Shown here: in pieces, positions 1 to 4,940 of the stretch
Layout: each line of letters opens with the position of its first letter
How positions within the stretch are numbered: the stretch's first letter is position 1
Program-made: the position numbers and the translations under genes
The notes under the pieces: model-generated
What the model saw: only the letters and a program-made list of their open reading frames with translations
Told to the model about the DNA's origin: nothing
Database searches by the model: none
Assembly (NCBI GenBank): GCA_947303535.1
Contig: CAMYYQ010000026.1
Span: 1-8,756, forward strand
DNA length: 8,756 nucleotides
Reading direction: 5' to 3'
From: an uncultured Ruminococcus sp.
GTDB taxonomy: Bacteria > Bacillota_A > Clostridia > Oscillospirales > Ruminococcaceae

Positions 1-99
1 GTTCTTCTCACTTTCCTTTTCAACTTTATTGTTGACCTGTTTATGGAGCTTAAATTAGAGCAGATCAACATGGCAGAGTCACTTAAATCCATAGAATAA
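1..99 (+). CDS. C-terminal end of a membrane protein (partial)
   Basis: Frame 1 is open from the window edge to a TAA at 97-99, giving 32 residues; the start lies outside the window. The first half is hydrophobic (VLLTFLFNFIVDLF) and reads as the end of a transmembrane helix. It is followed by a short charged cytoplasmic-type tail (KLEQINMAESLKSIE). This layout, a last helix followed by a charged tail, resembles the end of the putative ABC transporter permease family CmpB/PF06541, but so little sequence cannot settle a family. An intrinsic terminator about 50 bases downstream fits a real gene end. Coding status is fairly likely; the family name is a guess. Confidence 0.45.
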   Translation, partial: VLLTFLFNFIVDLFMELKLEQINMAESLKSIE

Positions 100-149
100 G
101 TTAAGCTAAATCATACTCTGATGTTGCTTAAACAAATAGTTGAAATTTA

Positions 150-179
150 CTCCCCCCGCAAAGAGGGGAGAGTTTTTTT
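150..179 (+). terminator. Rho-independent terminator of the upstream gene
   Basis: CTCCCC pairs with GGGGAG around a loop of about nine bases and is followed by a run of seven T at 173-179. It lies about 50 bases after the stop of the partial gene and before the promoter of the LRR gene, so it separates the two units. Confidence 0.85.
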
Positions 180-221
180 GTACAACTCTAACGAATCGTA
201 GCAGATTGAAATGACAGTATA

Positions 222-250
222 TTGACTTTTTGTCGCTTTTGTGCTATAAT
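222..250 (+). promoter_or_regulatory. Sigma-70/SigA promoter of the LRR gene
   Basis: TTGACT at 222-227 and a perfect TATAAT at 245-250 are separated by 17 bp. TGC immediately before the -10 box makes it an extended -10 promoter. Transcription should start near 257, giving a leader of about 59 bases. The inverted repeat GAACT (257-261) / AGTTC (267-271) sits at the predicted start point and could be a 5'-end stem-loop or an operator. The leader also contains an AAGGAG ribosome binding site at 302-307. Confidence 0.85.
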
Positions 251-315
251 AATAATGAACTAAAAGAGTTCAGGGGATTATGGATCGCTGTTAGATTCAA
301 TTAAGGAGAAATTTA

Positions 316-774
316 ATGAATTACAAGATCAGAAGAGGCGTACTTAAAAGGTACAAGGACGAAAAAGGCGTTACTGAGATCTTCATTCCCGATAATGTAG
401 GGATAATCGACGAAGGGGCGTTCTGCGACTGCACAAATCTTGTCAGGATACTCGTTCCCGATACTGTTCAGGTCATTTCTGATACAGCTTTCAGTGGCTG
501 TAAAAACCTCAGGAGTATTGAAATACCTGAAAGTACCATGCATCTCGGGTGGTATGCATTCAGGGGCTGCCAGAACCTCAGTGACCTGACAATCCATTCA
601 TCTCTGACAGAGATAGGTAAGTTCGCCTTTGCAGGCTGTGAGAATCTTTACTATGTAAATGTAGTACATGGTGACAAGGTCTACAGGTTTGGACTCAAAG
701 GTGAGCTCGATAATGAAAGGTGGCAGAAGATACGCCATAAGGTTATCAGTCTCAACAAAACACTTGCTTCATAA
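316..774 (+). CDS. BspA-like leucine-rich repeat protein, cytoplasmic
   Basis: This 152-residue protein is built mostly of BspA-type leucine-rich repeats (LRR_5 family). Four units recur with an exact 23-residue period over residues about 19-110. Each has the pattern I-x-I/V-P...I...AF-x-x-C-x-NL, and the AF pairs fall at 35, 58, 81 and 104. Each unit has a cysteine just before NL. A basic, non-repeat tail follows (about 120-152). There is no signal peptide, membrane segment or sorting signal, so it should stay in the cytoplasm, whereas most large BspA proteins are surface-exposed. LRR folds normally bind proteins; the partner here is unknown. The start is set by AAGGAG eight bases before the ATG. 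It is a single-gene unit with its own promoter and terminator. Family assignment is firm; function is unknown. Confidence 0.9.
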   Translation: MNYKIRRGVLKRYKDEKGVTEIFIPDNVGIIDEGAFCDCTNLVRILVPDTVQVISDTAFSGCKNLRSIEIPESTMHLGWYAFRGCQNLSDLTIHSSLTEIGKFAFAGCENLYYVNVVHGDKVYRFGLKGELDNERWQKIRHKVISLNKTLAS

Positions 775-789
775 AATGACTTCTACAAT

Positions 790-824
790 CACCCCCGTCC
801 GTAACAATGGGCGGGGTGTTTTTT
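790..824 (+). terminator. Rho-independent terminator of the LRR gene
   Basis: CACCCC pairs with GGGGTG and, past one bulged C, GTCC pairs with GGGC (one G-U pair), with the loop GTAACAAT. Six T follow at 819-824. It begins 15 bases after the LRR stop codon. Confidence 0.85.
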
Positions 825-1070
825 CGAGCTGAGCCAGCTCGACCGCTGCTCCGCGTGGTGATTTTGTTGTTGTTTAGATTATTGCCGCGAGGCATTATAA
901 ACAGCAGGTATATCTCATCGCGTGAGTGCAGAGCCTGCTCGACCGCTGCCACGTTGTCGCTTGCAAGCTCGCTCACTCTTAACAAAGTCCTTACTTGTAC
1001 ATCGCTTACGGAACTATTTGTATACGGGTGGATAATATTCGCTCACCAATACCCCATGAATGATGAATAG

Positions 1071-1220
1071 CCATGTGTAGGGGACACCGCCCTCGGCGTC
1101 CCGTCAATGTGTAATTATAGTGGCGGCATACATAACAGTTACGGGAACAAAGGCGAGGGTCACTCACCCCTACTACTCACTACTCACTTGCGGACTGCCG
1201 CAGGCAGCCCCTACACATGG
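1071..1220. repeat. Pair of palindromic elements enclosed by a 13-bp inverted repeat
   Basis: CCATGTGTAGGGG (1071-1083) recurs as its exact reverse complement at 1208-1220. Just inside each end is a different hairpin. GGGACACCG pairs with CGGCGTCCC at 1081-1102, with one mismatch and a 4-base loop. GGACTGCC pairs with GGCAGCCC around the loop GCA, at 1192-1210, with one mismatch. The structure resembles REP or small MITE-like intergenic repeats; no transposase is present in the window. Confidence 0.6.
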
Positions 1221-1242
1221 TTTCTTGTTTTTTGTATTGTAA

Positions 1243-1325
1243 GGCTTGGGCGAACACTGTTCGCCCCTACAGTGTGCTAATGTTACTTTACTGTTAGGCT
1301 CGGGCGAACACTGTTCGCCCCTACA
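1243..1325. repeat. Two direct copies of a 29-bp palindromic repeat
   Basis: The copies at 1243-1271 and 1297-1325 differ at one base (GGCTT versus GGCTC). Each contains the perfect palindrome GGGCGAACACTGTTCGCCC (9-bp arms around one central base) at 1248-1266 and 1302-1320, followed by CTACA. The 25-bp gap between them is unrelated sequence. The common CCCCTACA end links them to the elements at 1071-1220. Confidence 0.8.
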
Positions 1326-1358
1326 ATTCTAATCACTATGCACTAATAACTATAGACT

Positions 1359-1397
1359 AAAAAAGCCATAGTATCTCCAGATCGGAAATACTATGGC
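1359..1397 (-). terminator. Rho-independent terminator of the thrH-nadE operon
   Basis: On the minus strand a perfect 10-bp stem, GCCATAGTAT / ATACTATGGC (1388-1397 and 1365-1374), has a 13-base loop and is followed by six T (complement of A at 1359-1364). It starts 17 bases after the nadE stop codon. Confidence 0.85.
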
Positions 1398-1413
1398 TAT
1401 ATTTGTATGCTAA

Positions 1414-2163
1414 TTATGCTTTGTATTCAAATTTCGGCATGAGCTGGAGCTTGTGCAGATTCGCTCTGTGGAGTCTGTCTATCTTTTCCTTTATGGCAGG
1501 CTCTGAACTGAGGTCGTCAAGTCCGCGGATATATCTGTCAAGCATAGCGTATGTGAAGCCTAAGTTCTCCTCGTCTGTCTTTCCGCAGAGACCGTCGATA
1601 GGTACTTTGTGAACCAGTTCATCGGGAAGTCCGAGGACTTCGCCCACCTGTAATACCTCGGTAACTGTCAGGTCTGAAAGCGGAGAGAAGTCTCCTGCTG
1701 CATCGCCGAATTTAGTCGAATAGCCTACCCAGTCCTCAGACATATTGCAGGTATTTACAACTCTGCCGTTGTGACAGGCAGCAACTGCATACAGAGTAGT
1801 CATTCTGATACGTGCGGGAGTATTTACTATAGCCTGATTTGAAGGCTCAACGTGCTTTTTGAGTTCTGACATGAATGTGCTTACAGTATCACCGATATTG
1901 ATAGTATAGCTCTTTATCCCGAGAGTGTCTACCAGCAGACGGCTGTATGCGATATCAGCCTGTTCACCCTGCGGCATTAGGACTCCGATAACTCTGTCCT
2001 TGCCGAGAGCCTTTGCACAGACAGCGGCTGCAACGGAGCTGTCCTTGCCGCCTGATATGCCGATAACGGCATTGGTCTGAGGAGTAGCTGTCTTTTCAAA
2101 CAGGTCGCGTACCCACTGTACTACATCATTGGTCACTTTTTCTGCATTAAAGCTGTAGCTCAT
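1414..2163 (-). CDS. nadE: NH3-dependent NAD(+) synthetase
   Basis: NadE catalyses the last step of NAD synthesis in the cytoplasm: ATP adenylylates deamido-NAD, and ammonia then displaces AMP. The 249 residues match the short, ammonia-dependent form; the N-terminal glutaminase (nitrilase-like) domain of the large form is absent. The ATP pyrophosphatase loop is GISGGKDSS (residues 35-43). Further family signatures are NTPARIRMTT (114-123), which lies in the segment used for dimerisation and substrate binding, and the substrate loop TCNMSEDWVGYSTKFGD (138-154), followed by D158 and PLSDLTVTEV. GKTDEENLGF (194-203) is the C-terminal conserved loop. The start is supported by GGAGG at 2171-2175, seven bases upstream. 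It is the second gene of an operon, 66 bases behind thrH, with no promoter of its own visible. Identification is firm. Confidence 0.96.
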   Translation of the reverse strand: MSYSFNAEKVTNDVVQWVRDLFEKTATPQTNAVIGISGGKDSSVAAAVCAKALGKDRVIGVLMPQGEQADIAYSRLLVDTLGIKSYTINIGDTVSTFMSELKKHVEPSNQAIVNTPARIRMTTLYAVAACHNGRVVNTCNMSEDWVGYSTKFGDAAGDFSPLSDLTVTEVLQVGEVLGLPDELVHKVPIDGLCGKTDEENLGFTYAMLDRYIRGLDDLSSEPAIKEKIDRLHRANLHKLQLMPKFEYKA

Positions 2164-2201
2164 TTTAATACCTCCATAATAATTCAGAAGCTTAGTTTTA
2201 T

Positions 2202-2219
2202 GGGCGGCAATTGCCGCCC
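2202..2219. promoter_or_regulatory. Perfect 18-bp palindrome between thrH and nadE
   Basis: GGGCGGCAATTGCCGCCC is fully self-complementary and can fold in the mRNA as a 7-bp GC stem with an AATT loop. It lies between the thrH stop and the nadE RBS. In the direction of transcription (minus) it is followed by CATAAAAC, not a T run, so it is not a clear terminator. It could partly attenuate read-through or protect the thrH message; this is inference. Confidence 0.5.
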
Positions 2220-2229
2220 TTTTGTGTTA

Positions 2230-2835
2230 TTAGTCAGCCATTACCTTCTTGATAGCGTCAAGAAGCTCGTCGTATGTCTCGAAAGCAGGAAGCTCGGGGT
2301 GATCCTTCTTTATCTGTTCAGTGCTTCTGAACAGGAAGCCTGCCTTGCTTGCCTCTATCATACCGAGGTCGTTGTAGCTGTCACCGCTTGCGATAGTGTC
2401 ATATCCAATGGACTGAAGAGCCTTTACTGTTGTGAGCTTTGATTTCTCGCAGCGCATCTTGAAGCCTGTTATCTCGCCGTTGTCAGCAACTTCAAGGCTG
2501 TTGCAGAAAATGGTTGGGTATCCCAGCTTCTTCATAAGAGGTGCAGCAAACTGTGTGAAAGTATCGCTGATGATTATTACCTGACCGAGCTCGCGGAGAG
2601 AGTCGAGGAACTCCCTTGCACCCGGCATTGGGTCAATCTTAGCGATAGTGTCCTGAATTTCCTTGAGTCCGAGACCGTGCTCCTTGAGAACGCCGATACG
2701 CCATTTCATGAGCTTATCGTAATCGGGCTCGTCACGGGTAGTCTTTTTGAGTTCGGGGATACCGCTTGCTTCTGCAAAAGCGATCCATATCTCGGGAACG
2801 AGTACGCCTTCAAGGTCAAGACAAGTTATATACAT
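2230..2835 (-). CDS. thrH: ThrH-type HAD phosphatase (phosphoserine phosphatase / homoserine phosphotransferase)
   Basis: This 201-residue HAD-superfamily enzyme closely resembles ThrH of Pseudomonas from memory of that sequence, including the opening CLDLEGVLVPEIWIAFAE. ThrH hydrolyses phosphoserine to serine and can transfer the phosphate to homoserine, linking serine and threonine synthesis. HAD motif I is D7-L-E9-G-V-L. The nucleophile Asp is present, and Glu replaces the usual second Asp, as is typical of ThrH. Motif II is S90-D-T. Lysines at 131 and 133 are candidates for motif III. Motif IV is GDSYND at 151-156. Length equals the family norm. GGAGG at 2844-2848 sets the start. It is the first gene of an operon with nadE. 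Which of the two activities dominates in this organism cannot be read from the sequence. Confidence 0.93.
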   Translation of the reverse strand: MYITCLDLEGVLVPEIWIAFAEASGIPELKKTTRDEPDYDKLMKWRIGVLKEHGLGLKEIQDTIAKIDPMPGAREFLDSLRELGQVIIISDTFTQFAAPLMKKLGYPTIFCNSLEVADNGEITGFKMRCEKSKLTTVKALQSIGYDTIASGDSYNDLGMIEASKAGFLFRSTEQIKKDHPELPAFETYDELLDAIKKVMAD

Positions 2836-2872
2836 AATGAATTCCTCCGTTGAATTAAGATATTACTTTCTT

Positions 2873-2901
2873 ATTATACTACGTTTCGGACTGTTTGTAA
2901 A
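2873..2901 (-). promoter_or_regulatory. Promoter of the thrH-nadE operon
   Basis: On the minus strand TTTACA (2896-2901) and a perfect TATAAT (2873-2878) are spaced by 17 bp. Directly upstream, 2903-2920 is a pure A7-G-A-G-C-T7 tract that resembles an UP element. The predicted transcript starts near 2866, about 30 bases before the thrH start. Confidence 0.85.
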
Positions 2902-2939
2902 GAAAAAAAGAGCTTTTTTTACATGGCGGCAATAATATT

Positions 2940-2966
2940 CCCCTCAAAGCAGTAAGCTCTGAGGGG
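2940..2966 (-). terminator. Hairpin downstream of the dockerin gene, possible weak terminator
   Basis: CCCCTCA pairs with TGAGGGG and, after one mismatch, AGC pairs with GCT around a 5-base loop. On the minus strand it is followed by AATATTATT rather than a clean T run, so termination would be weak. It lies about 100 bases beyond the dockerin gene stop and before the thrH promoter, where a terminator is expected. Confidence 0.45.
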
Positions 2967-2978
2967 GAGGATTGGATC

Positions 2979-3076
2979 ATAGCCGTTAGCTATTAGCCAA
3001 TGTGTCGCCTTCGGCGAATAATTTAAATACTGTGAGCGTAAGTGAACACTTTCGGCTAAGGGCTCATGGCTTTTTT
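2979..3076 (-). repeat. 67-bp inverted-end repeat element, copy 1 with short heptad arms
   Basis: The core, 2993-3059, is 67 bp long with TTAGCC/GGCTAA ends. Its reverse complement matches 8159-8225 at 64 of 67 positions. It contains the small hairpin TCGCC-TTC-GGCGA (3005-3017), and its ends are extended imperfect complements of each other, so the whole unit can fold. Flanking units keep a 7-bp period: ATAGCCG, TTAGCTA and TTAGCCA at 2979-2999 on one side, and CTAAGGG then CTCATGG from 3056 on the other, overlapping the end of the dockerin gene. Confidence 0.85.
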
Positions 3077-4647
3077 ATGAAGTCTTTGAGCATACCGCTG
3101 CCGCCTGTAGAAACGCTGGTGTAGTACGCAAGAATGTGGGAAGCGTCTACTGCATCGACTGTACCGCTGCCGTCAACGTCCATTTTCTTTATCTCGGCTG
3201 CGCTGAGTGAATGATCGTTTGATGTCTGGACTTTTGCATAAGCCGCGAGGATATTTGAAGCGTCTATTGCATCTATTTTGCAGTCGCCGTTTGTATCGCC
3301 GAGGCTTATTATATACGGCTCAGCGTTGAAGCCCACTTCCTCGGAATATCTTGCAATGTCGTAGCCTGTAAATCCGGGGAGAGTATCATCGACAAATACT
3401 ATGAGCTGAACATTATTTTTTACGGGCAGTTTCGTACTTGCAGTATAGAATATACCGCCGCTGTAAATGTCGATAGGTGTATCCCATGAAAAACGGCTGT
3501 CTGTATTCAGCTTTTTTACTATCGGAGATATCTCCTGCTTATCGGAAAGTCCGTATATGATAAGATAATCGGTGTCGTTGTTTTTGCCGCTGTTAAGTAC
3601 AGCGTCGATCTTTACATCATCGCCCAAGAGCGGCTTGCCTTCACTGTTTGTGGTAAAGAATTCGATAAGGCTGTTCTTATCGGTAAGTTCTGTCTGAGGT
3701 TCGAGAGAAAAGTCGCTGAAAACTGTTATCTGCTGTATGTTTGCGGACTTCTCAGCTATTGCATACTGCTCATCGGTAAGCGGACATACTATCGTATTAG
3801 TAAAGCTTGAGCAGAATACATCGGAGTTCTTTTCTACACCAAGCTCTTTGAGTATCTTTGCTGATGCTTCGCTATATGCAGCCTTGATGAGCTCAAGCCT
3901 TAAATCGTAATTGCCGTGTGATCTTGCGTCTATTTCCGTTGTGTCGATATCCTTGTAGAATATCCAATATGAATTGCTCTGGGTTTTATCATTCTCAGAT
4001 GCAGAAGCTTCAGCATCATTTTTCTTTGACAGCGGAACTACAAGCTTTCCGTCATTGAATGCGAACTGATACTTATCGCCTGTCTTGCTGTTTCCGAGAT
4101 CAACACCTAAGGTCGAGGCGTAAAAATTGTAACCGTAATAATACTCTTGTCCGTCTGCGTCGTTGAGATGAATGCTCCAGTGTCCCGAACCGTCATACAT
4201 TGCGCTGGTTACTGTCAGTTCCTTTGAGTCCATAAGATCAGCGCAGTTTCCGACCTTGTTCAGAACTGCCGAGTCATCGAGCTTATAGTAGCTTGCCATT
4301 GCATAGGCAGGATTATTAGGCGCAGAATAAACCAGTGTCTTCTTTTCGTTACCCTCAGATACGAGTACATCTCCGTATGAAAGATCGGCAGGCGCATTTT
4401 CCCATACTACCTTGTCGCCTGTATATTCGGTGTTTGAATAAGGGTATACATATTTTAGCTGTGTGTACTTGTTTTCGTAAGTGCCTACAACTACATAGAA
4501 TTTTTCAGCGTCAAACTTGTTGTCCGATGCCGATGATGCCGAAACTGCGGCTTTGTCCTCCGCAACAGCATATGCAGGAGCAAATGACAATGAGGTGAGA
4601 CCCAGTGTCAGCGCAGAGATAAACGATAATAATCTACGTTTTTTCAT
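3064..4647 (-). CDS. Secreted protein with C-terminal type I dockerin, body unrecognised
   Basis: This exported protein of 527 residues appears built to dock onto a cohesin-bearing scaffold. Residues 1-27 are a signal peptide: MKKRR, a hydrophobic core, then a likely cut after AYA. The C-terminal dockerin (about 449-510) has two EF-hand-like calcium loops. The first is DTNGDCKIDAIDAS, with ligand positions D451, N453, D455, D459 and D462. The second is DVDGSGTVDAVDAS, with D490, D492, S494, D498 and D501. The roughly 400 residues between match no glycoside hydrolase, carbohydrate-binding or protease motif that I recognise, so the function is unknown. I chose the ATG at 4645-4647 because AGGAGG (4655-4660) lies seven bases upstream and a signal peptide begins right there. 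An in-frame ATG 15 codons upstream would put MCSFSCLSFLRGGLT before it and has no RBS. The last codons and stop fall in a repeat element. No clear promoter was found upstream. Confidence 0.88.
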   Translation of the reverse strand: MKKRRLLSFISALTLGLTSLSFAPAYAVAEDKAAVSASSASDNKFDAEKFYVVVGTYENKYTQLKYVYPYSNTEYTGDKVVWENAPADLSYGDVLVSEGNEKKTLVYSAPNNPAYAMASYYKLDDSAVLNKVGNCADLMDSKELTVTSAMYDGSGHWSIHLNDADGQEYYYGYNFYASTLGVDLGNSKTGDKYQFAFNDGKLVVPLSKKNDAEASASENDKTQSNSYWIFYKDIDTTEIDARSHGNYDLRLELIKAAYSEASAKILKELGVEKNSDVFCSSFTNTIVCPLTDEQYAIAEKSANIQQITVFSDFSLEPQTELTDKNSLIEFFTTNSEGKPLLGDDVKIDAVLNSGKNNDTDYLIIYGLSDKQEISPIVKKLNTDSRFSWDTPIDIYSGGIFYTASTKLPVKNNVQLIVFVDDTLPGFTGYDIARYSEEVGFNAEPYIISLGDTNGDCKIDAIDASNILAAYAKVQTSNDHSLSAAEIKKMDVDGSGTVDAVDASHILAYYTSVSTGGSGMLKDFIKKP

Positions 4648-4781
4648 AGTAAGACCTCCTCTTAAAAATGACAGGCAGCTGAAACTGCACATTTTAGCCT
4701 TTCACTTATTAGACGTTTGAAAATACCAGTGCTCTCACTATTTAAAGAAATAATTATCTTTTAACGGGGGGGTATGAACTT

Positions 4782-4850
4782 TTAACAATAGTTCAGTTGC
4801 ACCATAATCGTTCCGCTGTAGAGGCTTGCGTCATCGACAGCCCAATAAAT
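4782..4850 (-). pseudogene. Possible remnant of a third transpeptidase paralogue (C-terminal tail)
   Basis: On the minus strand 22 codons between a TGA (4851-4853) and a TAA (4782-4784) read IYWAVDDASLYSGTIMVQLNYC. The segment A-x-LYSG followed by hydrophobics, ending a few residues later at a stop, lines up with the last residues of the two neighbouring proteins (SAGLYSGILNIVAGN and TGYLYQGIIDTVLAY). TACAGCGG is also shared at DNA level. The similarity is short and could be chance. If real, it is the tail of a decayed tandem copy. Confidence 0.25.
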
Positions 4851-4865
4851 TCAGCATAAAAGTAA

Positions 4866-4892
4866 GGGACGCCTTGCAAGAGAAGGCGTCCC
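4866..4892 (-). terminator. Perfect 10-bp hairpin after the transpeptidase gene, possible terminator
   Basis: GGGACGCCTT (4866-4875) and AAGGCGTCCC (4883-4892) pair perfectly around a 7-base loop. On the minus strand the stem is followed by TTACTTTTATG, a broken T-rich stretch. It begins about 50 bases after the stop of the 4941-6410 gene. Its GGGACGCC arm resembles the palindrome at 1081-1102, so it may be a repeat element serving as transcript end. Confidence 0.5.
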
Positions 4893-4940
4893 TATAGTTA
4901 GACGTTGAGTGACTCCCAGTTGTACATGGAGACTTAATTA

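Larger units (their letters stand above)
825..1358. other. Gene-free intergenic region rich in short repeats
   Basis: No open frame here has a ribosome binding site or a recognisable protein. Positions 831-849 and 931-949 are direct repeats of 19 bp with one mismatch (GAGCCWGCTCGACCGCTGC), exactly 100 bp apart. Positions 1071-1325 hold palindromes that share a TGTAGGGG/CCCCTACA end. The remainder is low-complexity CTCACTACT-type sequence. It lies between two gene ends (a plus-strand and a minus-strand terminator), so promoters are not expected, and none is seen. Confidence 0.7.
4648..4940. other. Intergenic region upstream of the dockerin gene
   Basis: No intact gene is present. It holds the dockerin gene RBS, a G7 run (4766-4772), an inverted repeat TGAACT (4775-4780) / AGTTCA (4790-4795), a short minus-strand open frame resembling the end of the neighbouring transpeptidases (4782-4850), and a GC-rich hairpin at 4866-4892. 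No -35/-10 pair with good spacing could be found for the dockerin gene. Confidence 0.6.

Noticed and set aside
752..1070. Open frames on both strands between the LRR gene and the palindromes (752-985 minus, 807-1070 plus)
   Set aside because: Both overlap the LRR terminator, have no ribosome binding site, and run through the 19-bp direct repeats; the protein sequences resemble nothing recognisable.
1243..1325. Two-repeat CRISPR-like array (29-bp repeats, 25-bp spacer)
   Set aside because: There are only two copies, each is almost wholly a perfect palindrome, the ends match other nearby palindromes, and no cas gene is present; an intergenic repeat family explains it better.
2903..2920. A7-GAGC-T7 tract read as a terminator
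   Set aside because: The stem is almost purely A-T with a two-base loop; its position directly upstream of the thrH -35 box fits an UP-like element better.
4648..4692. Fifteen-residue N-terminal extension of the dockerin protein
   Set aside because: The upstream ATG has no ribosome binding site, whereas AGGAGG stands seven bases before the ATG at 4645-4647, which begins a standard signal peptide.
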